Shown: positions 19,997 to 31,855 of the stretch, in pieces
Position numbering within the stretch: the first letter of the stretch is position 1
Layout of the letters: the number at the start of each line of letters is the position of its first letter
NCBI RefSeq assembly: GCF_029227915.1
Contig: NC_079879.1
Coordinates: 17,422,001 to 17,486,000 of the forward strand
Source: Hydractinia symbiolongicarpus
Taxonomy: Eukaryota > Cnidaria > Hydrozoa > Anthoathecata > Hydractiniidae
Reading direction: 5' to 3'
Length of the DNA stretch: 64,000 nt
Program-made: the position numbers and the translations under genes
The notes under the pieces: model-generated
The model's database searches: none
Told to the model about the DNA's origin: nothing
Seen by the model: only the letters and a program-made list of their open reading frames with translations

Positions 19997-22900
19997 CTAG
20001 AAATTAAAAAAAAGGTTGCGAAGCATTTCGCAAGTTGCAAGCAAAATTAAACTATCCAATACTTTGTCCCTAGCGCTTCTTGTTTCTTTGGAGCTAACAT
20101 CTTCCGTAATACATCAAAATTGAATATCATATAGAAGAACCATGGGGACGAGCGAGGAAAATGAACGCTCTGCAGAACAATTCGTTGTGCAAAAACAGTT
20201 TTTTTTTTGCGAATGACCTTACAACAAAACAGTCTTTTTTTCACGTAAAAATACCGGCAGTAGAAGCCACAGAATCTGCTGGAACGAATTTCAAAAACTT
20301 ACGGGAAACAATTAAAACAAAAACAAACAAATCAAAACAGTTTTTTAACTTTCTCAAGATTTTATTGAATAGCTTCAAATTTGGGCAGAAAAACAATAAC
20401 GGTTTCGCCTTCTTTTCACCACACGCATTAGAAGATTACATAACTCACTCCCATTGTACACAATCTAAAAGAAAAAGAAAACATTTTCAGATAGTGAAGG
20501 TTCCAGTGCCTTGGATGGCCAAGTCAATGGAATTGAAAGCACTGTTTTGCATCTCATAAATAATTAAGTATAAAAGAAAAAAATCTAAACAATTTGGCAA
20601 CTTTACTATTTTTATATGCAAAGTTCCAACCATACCAACAGTTTCCAAATCTGACAAAATCATTTTAGAAGAACTTTTTCAGAATTTGATTGATGCAAGG
20701 CCAAGGGAAATTAAATAAGTTTATTGTCCTAGACCCATTCAAAAACATATGCTTCTCATCAATCAGTTTTTTTTCAACCAACATTAATGTAATCACCCAG
20801 AGGAAATTATAATGTCTCTTGTGTGTGTTTTAGAAGCTGAATACACAAATACACAAATATTACAAGTGCTGAACTTTGGCAATCATATTTTGCAATCAGA
20901 CCCTTTTAAAAACTATGCTGAATCATGCCAATTATTAAATTCAGCATTAATAGAAAAGCATCTTGGATAGGATTCTTTGTTGGATGAATAAAATGACTGA
21001 CAAATGGTTTATCGTGAATGAAATAGTAATTTTTACACAAATAATTTAAAAAATAATGAACTTTTTTATGTGGGTTGTTCTCAAACACACGTTGGCAGTG
21101 GACAAGAAACTGTGATTTGGAACTGAAGAGGGTGTCAATAAGCTGCAAATGGCCACATATATAAGGGCGAGTTCGGGCAACTTTTCCAATTAAATTAGTG
21201 GTTGTCTTCCAAAACCGCACGCACTTTCCCGAACTTGCCTGGAACATTTCCAAAATTCAATTCCTTGTAACATACCTTGTGGACGATAGTTGGAAAAAGA
21301 TGTTTTAAGAGAAAGGAGTTGATAAAGTTTAAAAGTTATTTATCAAGTAAATTTTATCAAAAACCATCAAAAACAGTTGTTTTAAGAACTTTACTACTAA
21401 ACGCCTGCACGTTATACGGCTCAGCACCCTTGTTCTAAAGTTACAAGCAGTTTCGAACATTCCCCATGCCGTTTAGAGGACGTGTTCGGCTTGAGCATCC
21501 TTGAAGTTCTGTTTAATGACAGTTTTAATGTTTTAATGTCGTTTTAAACCTTGTTCTCAGAGAGGGTGTACGGACAAATAATTTCTATTGACAAATACCT
21601 TGCTGTTGGTTTGATAGCAAAAGTGGATATTCTTTTTAATTACTGTAACAGGTTACTTATATAATAAATAAAAAACTGTAATAAAAAACGGTTGGTCAGC
21701 TCACTCTAGCACCCAGAGTTATTTGTTTTGTCTGCGCCCTAGCTACAGGTTTTCCTATATCTGGCTATCAGTTAGGTAGTAATACAGCTTCTCCATATGT
21801 ATTCTACAAATTACTTTCAATTCTTTTATACAAAACTGAGCTCTAGCTACCTTTCGTGTGATTAAGCCTTACCTTGATTTGGATAAAACCAATTAAAATT
21901 GATAATATTGTATTCTTACATCTTCTTAGAAACAATAAAATAAAACACAGCTGGGCGCGTTATAATTGTACAAATTACTTCAATATTTCTTTAGGAAAGG
22001 GTACCTTAAACAGGAGCTTTCCAATCCAACTAAAATCTCCAGAAAAAGCACAGCAACAAAAAAGCTTAAAATACACAAGTAAAGTCGATTAGACACAGGA
22101 CTAGCAATAAATTTTTTCAAAAAAAGAAAAGCGTTTTAATACTATTATGTTTCATTAAAATACAACTATAATAGTATTAAAAGCAAAATTGCAAAATAAT
22201 TAATTAATTATTTATACAATTAGCTATAATACAAAGAAATAAGGCATATTTTGGGTCTGTAAAATATACATGTCTAAAATGCCGACTACCGTTTCTTGTT
22301 CACGGCATATTCCTCTTTGTGTATTCAAGTTCGGCAGACGTATAATCCGGACCAAAAGACGGGGGGGGGGGTCAAAATCCGGGGGTGGGGGGGGTACGAG
22401 CCGTACTTCTTGCATTTTTTACTAAACTTATACTTGAACCCCTCGGTCCAAACTTATTTTTTTTATTAGAAAAAAAATACCCTAGCTTTATGTGCAAAAA
22501 TATCAGTCCTATTTCTTTACGCTGATTTTATATGATTTTTTTTCTATCGAAATTTTGAGATTCGTAATAAATCTGTTGGTATACCTCGCGTGTAGCAAAC
22601 GTGCTCCACAATTTTGCTTCGCTCGCAAAGCTCAATTGCTTCGCAATAATATACTATATAAAAATGTTTTCTGTTTCTTTTTAGATTGCGTACAATGAGA
22701 GCGAGAGATGTTATCTTTCAATACGTGAGATAAAAAGAAGAAAGCGAAATCTCACACCGCGTTGTTATTGTTTTTCTGTGAAAAACTTGAAGCTGTTTTG
22801 TAAATCTTGATAAAGTTAATAAATTGTTTTTGTTTCTGTAGATTGTTTATTTTTGTTTATTGTTTCCCGTGAGTTTTCGAAATTCATTGCAGCAGATTCT

Positions 22901-23611
22901 GTTTTCATAACTAGTGCCGTTATTTTTACGTGATAAAAAACCCACTAGAAAATATTCTCATCCCCGAAGTCGTTAACGCGAAAGTCTCTATTATTATGTG
23001 CACTCCGAGTGTTATTTTCCGGTCGAAAGAGTGTACCTTACGACGCACATCCCCGTAATTCGTGACATTTTCGCACATTACGGATTGTACAACTCGATGT
23101 ATTGCATTTCTTTCAGAATAAGGGTTAAACTTTATAAAAGTATAACTTTGCATAGATTTTTGGCGCTAAAAACTTTATCAATGTTGGATTTACGTCGGCC
23201 AACACTGACAATATTGTGATTATTATTAATATTTAATTTTATAATTCTGTGGAAAGAGGTTTTACGAAATTTCTCAGTAATCGTTTCTGTTTAGTTCGGC
23301 GCGATCTAAATTTCTCGTACCTTCTGAAAAGAAATATTCCGCATATATATATTGTATTTTTGCCACAAAATCACTACTTTGCGCAACGAGTTGTTGTTCC
23401 GCGGCAAGTTTATTTTACAACCTCGTCCCCAGGGTTTTCTACGCCTATGATATTCAGTTTTGGTGTATTCCCAGATATCAGCTGCAGTAAGATGTAAGCA
23501 CCTCACCGTATTATACCAAAGAGAAACAAAAAACACTAGGGTCAACTATTGGCTAGTTTCAATTTTGCTTACAACTTGCGCAATGCTTCGCAACCTTTTT
23601 TTAATTTCTAG
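19997..23611. mobile_element. Element C with long inverted arms
   Basis: The left end, CTAGAAATTAAAAAAAAGG, pairs with the right end (CCTTTTTTTAATTTCTAG, 23594-23611). The arms stay similar inward, over about 510 bases on the left (19997-20505) and up to about 950 on the right (22660-23611), with indels. A lone right arm lies at 4404-5396. The short frame at 20161-20559 lies mostly inside the arm and mirrors frames in the other arms, so it is not called as a gene. The centre overlaps the right terminal repeat of element A, so A and C are interleaved rather than simply nested. Confidence 0.75.
20506..22339. other. Centre of elements A/C, no recognised gene
   Basis: AT-rich. The longest open frame is at 20906-21253 on the minus strand (115 codons, with HCQRVFENNPHKKVHYF). 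I do not recognise it, and it has no repeat partner in the window. It may be a fragment of an element-encoded protein. Confidence 0.35.
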
Positions 23612-23976
23612 TTCCGATTTTCAGATAAAATCCGAAAAAATTGGGAAATCGGATTATTCACGTGTCCAAAACAAACAAAATGATTCTTCTTAATGAAACA
23701 AAGTTGTGTTGTAAGTTTCAAGTTTTAACGATAATCCTTACAAGAGTTATTTTATTTTCTCCATTATAAGGGTTTCATAGAGATTTTTAGGGGTAGTTTC
23801 GAGTAATAGCCAATATCAAAGCCTCTGAACGGTATGAGACCTAAAAATTTGGCATGCAGGTGTCTAATAGATAAATATTGAATTTCAGTAAGTATCGTAC
23901 CCATACATTGAGGAGTTATTAAAAAAAAACGTTAGGGGCGGCGGCATTCGCCCCCCCCCCTGGACCGAATAGGGTT

Positions 23977-24205
23977 AAAGCATGGCCTTTCCCCCACCAC
24001 GTTTTTTCCTCTAAATCCCGTAGAAACTAAAGGCACAAAAACTACCCAAAATAAATTATCAAAATTCAGATTTAAAATACAAAAAAACTTACTAAAATAC
24101 TTGGGTCAAAGTACAGATAAGAACCCCCACAAAAAATCCAAAAAGGCCTATAAAATATAAAATGCCCCATAAAGTACATGCACAAAAATTTTTAGGTAAG
24201 TACCA
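23977..24205. repeat. Inverted repeat E, left copy
   Basis: Read in reverse it matches 29402-29630 at roughly three bases in four, sharing GCATGTACTTTATG, TTTGACCCA, TATTTTAGTAAGTT and GGGTAGTTTTTGTGCC. The pair brackets the decayed multicopy gene at 24270-28160. It is preceded by a C-rich run (23950-23960). Confidence 0.65.
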
Positions 24206-25019
24206 CTTATACAAAGGAACTTGAACGAAGAATAACTTACCAAATATTGTGTTCCTAATTCTTCCTCACTGAAATCATCGGGATCAAATTCTTCTAAAAG
24301 GGACAAAAATAAAACCCACTTTAATAATTGACCAGTTACTGTAAATTAAATACAATTATCCTTGTAATTTTTATACCTTCCTCAGTGAGCTCTGCATTAT
24401 CACGTTCAACACATATATCAAGGGACTTTGGTGACATATCTCCCACGAACCAATTTATCTTGTAATGTTGTTCCTCCGGCATCTATCCACAATTTATTGT
24501 TGACAGCTCGGGTGGATCAGATGAAACTGATGATAACTATTCCCCAGATATAAGGTTTGTTCTATCGATCTTCTGTTTTAAAATTTGAAAGTAAGGTGGA
24601 AGAAAGCTACAATCCATTTTCTTGACAAAAGATATAGCTTCACCGCTGTTTTGTAGCTTATATTTCTGAAGAAATAACTCCAATCTCAATTCACCAACAG
24701 AAATCAATGGGTTTTTTCCATACAATTTGTAAACGAACTCTTCAATATTAGAATAGGTTTGTTCATCTATGTGTTCGCTGAAACCTATAAAATTATAAAT
24801 TTAAATACAAAGAATTGTTTTAACAATTTGAAGTGAACATGTAATCTTGACTGCAAACATCAGGTGATGTATTTCTGTGTTAGCTGTTATACTCATTACC
24901 AAATAAAGCTCGGGAACATAATTGATTCTGGAGATTGATATTATTCCTTGCAAAATGGATTTTAATGTTTTCGGACGGGGTGCATTTAAATAATATTGTA
25001 AGTATCAATATTTCTCTGA

Positions 25020-25870
25020 ATTAAATAAATATTATCATGTCATGAACAAGCGAGTTTATTCTAGGCTACGTTTCGACAGCTACAGCTGTCATCGACGGGC
25101 AATGATCGTAATCATCTTTATAATATAGATAATTAGAGGATCGAAATTAACTAATCAGATCACAGCAATTAAAGTAATTAACTTTTTCACGGACCCAGAT
25201 GGAAGCAATAGATTGACTAAAATCTTTCCTTTTTCTTAAACTTCGCTTTATGTTACGTTTGTCCCGAACCATTTTTTGCACTTTTTCCTAAATGTTCGCC
25301 TTCCGAAGTGCGGGTAACCATATTTCTGGAAGTTGACAGGAAATACTATTAATATGAGTATTTCTGTCCATACTATTTCTGTTTCTTTCTCTTTTCTTGC
25401 TGTCCAAGAAAAGTGAAAGAAACCATTACCCTACCGTACTCTCGGTCTATGATCTTTTTATTGTCCCAGTCAATAGCATGATCATTCTTCCAGCTATGGT
25501 CCGCAATCTCATTTTTGTCTGTATCTGCGTTGCGTACGGCTCTTTTGGGCTCTTGCACACGTTGTTTAAACATTCGTTTTTGTTTCACCGACATAAACAG
25601 CATCACAATCCTTACACGGGATTTCGTAGACAATATTATATTGATTCTCTAGACTATTTTGTCTTTCGGATGCGACAGTATACTACGTGGCGTGTTTTTA
25701 GATTGAAACACTGGATTTATTTTATGATCTTTCAATACCCGACGAAGTATGTTAATTGTCCCTGGTATATATGTCATACACACTGTAGCTACAGGTTCAT
25801 TTTCCGCATCTTCCCTGTCACTGCTCTTATCAGTCCTGTTCCTGATTTTCCTCTCAACCTTTTTAATGAT
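25020..25870 (-). mobile_element. Penelope-like retroelement 3' end with GIY-YIG remnant
   Basis: On the minus strand the reading frames, with shifts, give GTGLISAVTGKMRK, then a GIY-YIG endonuclease start (IVYEIPCKDCDAVYVGET in a frame around 25640-25585). These are followed in the next frame by KRAVRNADTDKNEIADHSW (25530-25480). RT upstream of this is missing, so it is a 5'-truncated copy. The tail at 25140-25020 contains a hammerhead-like motif and ends in GTTCATGACATGATAATATT. It interrupts the multicopy gene. Confidence 0.75.
25051..25098 (-). ncRNA. Hammerhead-like ribozyme motif in the Penelope-like tail
   Basis: The minus strand reads GATGA, then a stem GACAGC-TGTA-GCTGTC, then GAAAC and GTAGCC. 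This is the core order of a hammerhead (CUGAUGA, stem II, GAAA, stem III). The first two core bases are changed (TCGATGA instead of CTGATGA). Penelope-like elements are known to carry hammerhead motifs in their terminal repeats. The altered core makes cleavage uncertain. Confidence 0.55.
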
Positions 25871-28160
25871 CTGTTTGCATCAGCAGTAATGGTTTGTTCC
25901 AGAGTTAAATCAATAGGTTGTGCAGAGAATGATTTCTCAGTTCTGTGCAAGGAAAACCAACCTTTCCTGAACTCTTCGTAGACAGTTAGATGTGTCTCTT
26001 TTACCCTCAGTAAGTTATCGTGATACCTTACGAGCCATTGTGCATATTTTATATGGTTAAAAACAAAGAAAATATCTCCAGTATAAAATCACCGATTCGA
26101 ATACTTCTAATAAGCACATAATAAATATGAAACGTGTTGACATAAATGATCCGATATAGTGGTGTTTTCCCATGAGCACATTCCTTGGTCTTTTCAAGGT
26201 ATTGTTTATACCCTTTCAAGACGCCACCAAACTCTGTGCAAGGTGTATATTTAATGTTCAATTTATTTTGCTTCATAACATCCGATTCTGATTGAATATT
26301 ACGGGTAACCTCTTTAACATTTGACAGTTGTGCTATATACGACTTAAAATGTAGTATCTCAAAGGCTACACTGAGAAGTTGATGACGGCGTTAACATCTC
26401 TTGTAATTTTTCCCAGTTATAAAACCTTTATCAGAACTTTTAGCTAAAATGTTGCTCTCCGTTAAGGCATACGGACCTCCAGATTCGTCTATAAGTTTAC
26501 CAATTGCATGGAAAAATGCTATTTTAATATAAAAAGCTCCCGTGGCAATAAACAGATTACTGAATCTAGGTGATTTTTTCACTTGAATCTGCATTGCAAC
26601 TTTTGTGATTGCAAGATCGTAAGTTACAGCAAAGCTGTTTTATTTCCTTCTGCAGCTACACTTTGCGCTTTCTTTATTGTTTCAAGAACCACTGAACTTG
26701 ATGTGGGAGATTGGTAAAGTTGACGAATATACCATATCTTTTAAACAATTTCATCAATGCAAAGATGTAATAAATCTTTCCAACCAACCCACATTAATAT
26801 GTTGTACATGTCATTCACATGTAGATCAACCATCCAAGGGACATCTTTAAACCAAAATTTGTTTGTACGAATTAGGTATACACAATCTTCTTTTGTCGTT
26901 TTTTTGGAAGAAATCGTCTCTATGAAGAAATGTAGCTTTATTCATCTTTGGTTTCTTTCTTAAAAACGTCTTTCATTCCATAAGGCATAGTATTTTCATC
27001 TTTGTTTACTTCAAACGTGAGCTCGGTCTCCAGTTCTTCGATTGTATGATAACTCGCACAATGCCCTAGACGATTTAATATTTTAATTATTTTTCAGCTC
27101 CCTGAAATAATTTTTATAGCAAGGCCTAGTGTAACATGTTTTGGAGGTTTTTGCCCTCCAGAAGTAACAACAAAGACCATATTTCGGTTGATAGACCTAA
27201 TTCTTCGTAAATTTAAAGGTGAATTTGATCGTCGGATATCTGGTCCTCCAATAAGTTAGGATAGAAATTTTGAAATAACTTCTGGAACATCAATCTCTTC
27301 TTTCTCAAAGTTTTGTACTTACAAATTTGCTGGTAATTTTCTTTTTTCAGCATTAAACACAGCGTCACGTAATTCAATAGCTAATGACTTAAGTTTAGTG
27401 TCAGCGCTTGTTTTTGGAGATTGCTGTTCCTTTACTACTTCTTCAATACCAATTGAAACACTGTTACTTATATTTCACTCTCCTTTGAAGGCTTTTGCTA
27501 TTTTGATTTTTCTTCAAAATGATTTAACAGTATACCCTCAATCTTTTGTGTTGATGATTCTAAATCGCAACCTTCTTCTTTGCCAATTTCATGAAGCAAA
27601 GCCTGGTAATAGCTATTTATGTGTTTAAAAAAAACACTTCATTATTCACAATGACATTGTCATGAATGTAATATGTCAATGGTTTAAATACTCTAGCATG
27701 TATATTTCTTGCTTCATGCCACGATGATATTGGTGACGCCAAGCTTCTATCTATGAGTTTTTCTTACAATGCTAAAGGAGTGTTGTCAGCAATTCTTGAT
27801 ATTGCATTCTGCAGTGGTTGTGATATTTGACTTCCTTAGTTGCAAAGTTTATATTTGATATTCTTGCCTCCAAATTGCTGTTTTCTCTCCATCTAGCATA
27901 CTTCCTCACGTTGTTCTCAAAATTTTCTGTCAAAGCAGCAACTAACTTTGTCTCACCACACTTGTCTTCTTTTCTCTTTTACAACACAATCTGCCATTCT
28001 CTTTCTTTGTGTTTTAGAAAGAGCAATAAATACTTTGTAACATTGCATATGAAAACCATGTAGCTACACCATCTGCTTTTTCTGAAAGAGACAAGTAGAT
28101 GTATTTCAGATTTTGTTTCTTTCTACTGTTCAAAACCCTTTCGACATTTCATTAACTCTG

Positions 28161-28790
28161 TTTTTTAAAAAGGGATATTTTGCTATCACTGGATCTATAA
28201 CCAACATGCAAACTGCAACTGCTAAAACAAAAAGCCCCCACCAAATGTAACTCTAGTTACTGGAAAGTAAAAATTACAATAATGATTTGAAACAATAGTA
28301 TGTGATAAAATATAATTACAAACAATTTCAGAAATAGCACAAAATTGGTACCTGACTCCACGTTCTGATTATTATTACATTCAGAATTTGCTGTTGTTGA
28401 AAATTTAATTGCAGACTCTTAAAAAAATGAAATAATTACCTCTGTATTCAGTATTATCATCTTTTTCACAAAAAACAAAAAAAACGAACAACATTTCTGA
28501 AATAAGACTGTTTCAACTGTTTATCAATTGGACTTTCATTACACTTCGAAAAGTTAAGAACTCTTGTTTCTTCTTTCTTCAAGTAGAGTGTTCATATAAG
28601 TAAACTGTGTAGTCAAAAAATAGAGGTTGTATATATTATTACCATTAATCTGTTTAGGTGGTTGCTGTAAATTAATTTCTATATTATCTTTTTTTTCTTC
28701 TATTTTTTTTATATACGCCACATTCTGTTTAACCTATATCTTCAAATTACCTTTCTTCTTAAACTTTCTCACATGCTATTCTACTTAGGA
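28161..28790. other. AT-rich, no recognised gene
   Basis: Possible continuation of the decayed multicopy gene or its introns on the minus strand. No motif is readable. Confidence 0.35.
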
Positions 28791-28793
28791 CCT

Positions 28794-28970
28794 GGTTACG
28801 TGCACAATTTTGCCCCAGGGTGAAATTTAACCCAGGGTAAAACCAACCCCATGCTTGGTCAAGTTGTACTTAGTAGTTACAGGCGTTTGCCGAGGTGAAA
28901 CCCTTGTCTTTAGCATAGGGGCGAGATTTCACCTCGGGGCGGAAATTCATGATTTTTGCATGTAACCGCA
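28794..28970. mobile_element. Short GC-richer MITE
   Basis: The ends GGTTACGTGCA and TGCATGTAACC are inverted, and the match continues inward: GCCCCAGGGTGAAATTT pairs with the complement of GAGATTTCACCTCGGGGC. The element stands out from its AT-rich surroundings by base composition. No coding frame. Confidence 0.7.
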
Positions 28971-29401
28971 TTGCTGCGGGGCGAAAACCGTACATATTAG
29001 GAGTAAATACGCAAAACTATGCTGAAGGAATGTTTATCGCTCATGTGCTTATATATTTTACTATTTGTTGAAGAAGTTGTTGTGCTGCTCGCGTGTTCCA
29101 CTTAAGTGATTTTATGAAAAATTTTACTTTCACCCAGGGGTGAACCTACTCGTTTTTTACCCCAGAATGAGTTGACCATAGATTTAAAACTTTTTTCGTC
29201 CCTCTTCAGAACATGTTCTGTACAAAATGTTCTAAAAAAAAACACGAAACCTGTTCTGTAGCATCTTCTCCTAGTAAACTTGGAATTTTTTTTATGAATC
29301 GTGCATGATTGATAATATTTCCTCATCTCTGGGGGATCTCTGTGTTTAACCAAGACTTAGGACCACAATTTTTGGTAAGTTCTTCGTTCACGCTTACCTA
29401 C

Positions 29402-29735
29402 AAAGTTTGATGCATGTACTTTATGAGGGTTTTTTTAGGCTTTTTTTGATTCTTTTGGGTGTCCTTTGACCCAGGTATTTTAGTAAGTTATTTTGTATTT
29501 GAAATCTGATTTTTTGATAATTTATCTTGGGTAGTTTTTGTGCCTTGTACCTGGGAGGTAACATTTACACAGTTTCTATGAGATTTAGAGTCAAAAACTT
29601 GTTGGGGGTCTGACCATGCTTTAAGACCGGAAATTTTGGTAAGTTCTTACATTTTTAAACTTCTTCATAGCATAAAATTTGGACCATGTAACTTATGAGG
29701 CACTTTGTGGGCCTTTTAGTGGGCTCAACATCACC
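29402..29735. repeat. Inverted repeat E, right copy
   Basis: Matches 23977-24205 inverted. A partial second unit follows (29640-29735: TAAGTTCTTAC, CATGTAACTTATGAGGC), suggesting a tandem arrangement of the terminal unit at this end. Confidence 0.6.
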
Positions 29736-30142
29736 TGTTAATGAACGCCGCATCCAACTGGAATTTTTAATACACCCTGCAGTGTTTATTAGAGAAAATA
29801 CGGTAACAATTTTTAAAACTAATTTTGAAGAATTAAATTTACTATATACAAAATAAATAAGCGAGAGACTAGATAAAACATAACAAAAAACTGGATTATA
29901 AATTTTATCTAATTTAAGCAACTTATTGATACGATGGGATGATGACAAACATAGAGAACTAGAACGTACTATTAAGAGGAGGTATTTTATATGCAAAAAA
30001 GCTAGAAGCGGATCGAAGAGGATGTACTGACAAGTATGTTACCCCGATAGTTCTGTGAAAGTTGAGCGAACCACATATTTTCTTTTATCATGTTGAAGAA
30101 TTAGCCATGTTATTTAACAACTTCATAATAACAATTTTCTTT

Positions 30143-31172
30143 TTACTTGACATCTTTTTCCTTCTTGTCAAGTCGTTTTAAAATTCTTCGCAAGCCTAGC
30201 CAACCAAGAAAGAGCTCTTTCTTAGTCACAGATTTCCCCTTCAGCTCTTTCAAAATAAACTTTGGTTGTTCTGGTGGCTTCAGTCTGCCTAATTTACTCT
30301 CCTTTTTTAAGATCAGTGCCCGTTGTCTCAGGGTATATGGTCTATATTTTAAACTTTCTTTTAATTTGGATTTCTTTTCTTGCGCTGAATTCGATCTTAC
30401 TGTGGGTGGCTTAATCTTGTCCGCTGTTTTTTTATTTTTATAGATCTTTTTCAATTCGTCATCGCCTACCGTAGAAAAGACATTCAATTCCTCACTGTCT
30501 GCGTTCGATTTTTTGACCGTGTTCAATTTCATTCTGTAATGTTCTTTGTTTCTAATGAATTTATCATTTCCGCCATGTGTATATGGGTTTTCATATTTTC
30601 CAACAATTGCTTCTTGTTGGTAATCTCCGCAATAAGGATAATATGTAGGATGGTGTTGGTAGTAGCGCTCGTATATATATTGCGGGTACAGCCAGGGGAA
30701 GTCTGCGTATGAATAAGAGGATCGAGAAGTTTGGTTTCTCGAAGGCGATGGTTGCTCGGAAAGAAATTGAGAAAAAAAAATCATATTTTCCGCATCAGGA
30801 CTTTTATATGTATATCTTGAACTAGTCTTTTCTTCATTTATATCTGTCCTAAAATCAAAAATGTCACTGGTTAAGATTTTTGGTGAATTTTTTTTATCCG
30901 ATTTTTTTAATAATAAGTCGCTGCTTTTCTCATCTAGTTTTTGTTTTTTAGCAGCCGGTGCCCCAGCGGACGGGATGGAGTTAATCTCACTAAAGTCTAA
31001 CAGATGGTGCTTTATTTTCTTGTCAATATCCATGGGTTTATCTAGGTATGTTTGAAATTCCTTTTCGAAATCTTTTACGCCGTTAGCTCGTCCTTCCGCT
31101 GATGATAAATCTTCGGTAAAAGATTTTATGTTCAAGACATTCTGAACGGCTCTTTCGTACAATTCTGAAAAT
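30143..31172 (-). CDS. Exon 2 (last) of the same host gene
   Basis: An acceptor (TATATTTTTAG) lies just before 31172, and the phase matches exon 1 (GG plus A gives Gly). The exon reads FSELYERAVQNV, then a Lys/Ser-rich region with KKQKLD and KKSDKK stretches. A Tyr/Pro-rich segment follows (about residues 140-185 of the exon), and then a basic C-terminal region with YRPYTLRQRALILKKES and a helical KKELFLGWLGLRRILKRLDKK ending. Basic clusters suggest nuclear location. The conserved-looking C-terminal block would be the best probe for orthologues. Function unknown. The intron (31173-33724) holds a tRNA-like sequence and a 2A-like fragment on the opposite strand. Confidence 0.7.
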
Positions 31173-31369
31173 CTAAAAATATAAATTATGACTATATTTG
31201 CACCAAAAGTTAGATTAATGCTCTTTTACTCAATTGTGTATGTTTTATTACTATCTCGCCTGCGAGAATAGTAATGATTTACAACTCGTAACTGGCTATC
31301 TGGCTAGCTGGCTATATCCCAAATAATTAATCATCAACGGGATTTTTATTTTGGAAAATCTGCCTCGCG

Positions 31370-31452
31370 GGGGATTCAAACCCTTGCGTAAAAGCACTTC
31401 TTGCTTCTCAGTACGACGCGATCACCGGTTAGGCCATTACGCTATGCATTAA
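31370..31452 (-). tRNA. tRNA-like sequence (pseudo-tRNA or SINE head)
   Basis: The minus strand reads TAGCGTAATGGCCTAACCGG (box A/D-arm-like) and, about 50 bases later, GGGTTTGAATCCC (box B, T-arm). The spacing would imply a long variable arm, and I cannot build a clean anticodon or acceptor stem. A degenerate tRNA or the head of another SINE is more likely than a working tRNA gene. It lies inside a host-gene intron. Confidence 0.35.
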
Positions 31453-31855
31453 GCGGTAGAATTTAAGAAGAAAAGTTAAAAAAGCGGTGTTAATCTGAAA
31501 TGTCTAATCTGAACGAATTATTATTTAATGTAGTGAAATAAATCATTTTAAGGATATAAATATGTCAGAAATTAAAGTATTGACCGACAATATTACTTTA
31601 AAAGTTATGCTAGCCTATGTTTATTATAAGGAAAAAAATTAAACAATCTGTTATTATCAGTCATCATTTCAGTCGGAATACCCATCGGTTTAAAATTGGA
31701 AAAGACACGTCGTGTTTGACGTTTTGCTGAGGCAAGTGTGGTTTCCGTACTATAGAAGACAAGAATATTATTAAATGCGCAGCTTTTTATTTCATTCTTT
31801 ATATTTTTATTATGTTATTGTTTTATTCTATATATAATTTTTTGCCTCATCTGAT

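Larger units (their letters stand above)
17943..22648. mobile_element. Element A, bracketed by about 310-bp inverted repeats
   Basis: The left end (17943-18260) starts TTGCGAAGCAATTGAGCTTC and includes GGAGCACGTTTGCTACGCG and a run of about 22 C at 18235-18256. It is repeated inverted at 22340-22648, including the matching G runs at 22360-22398. TAATAT on both outer sides may be a duplication. The interior contains repeat B copy 2, the left arm of element C, and unassigned AT-rich sequence. No transposase is recognised, so it is either non-autonomous or a composite. Confidence 0.7.
24270..28160 (-). pseudogene. Second decayed copy of the cysteine-tailed multicopy gene
   Basis: Pieces run 5' to 3' on the minus strand. 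An N-terminal region is at about 28050-27100 (NFENNVRKYARW, FATKEVKYHNHC, ALLHEIGKEEGC), then VLETIKKAQSVAAE (about 26700). Next come GAFYIKIAFFHAIGK and GGPYALTES (26594-26391), then KECAHGKTPLYRI and RSIRIGDFILE (26276-26049), then WFSLHRTEKSFSAQP (about 25960). After an inserted Penelope-like piece it resumes with FVYKLYGKNPLIS, CSFLPPYFQILKQKIDRTN (24750-24540) and INWFVGDMSPKSLD (about 24460-24400). Frameshifts and stops are frequent. The order matches the copies at 7.3-8.5 and 59.8-60.7 kb. Inverted repeats E lie outside both ends, raising the possibility that the gene belongs to a DNA transposon. Confidence 0.6.

Noticed and set aside
20161-20559. A 132-codon frame on the plus strand
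   Set aside because: Most of it lies in the left inverted arm of element C, with mirrored frames in the other arms (4.6-4.8 and 22.9 kb). The shared sequence, not coding, explains it.
31370-31452. A functional tRNA gene
   Set aside because: Box A and B are recognisable, but I could not form a proper acceptor stem or anticodon arm, so only a tRNA-like call is kept.
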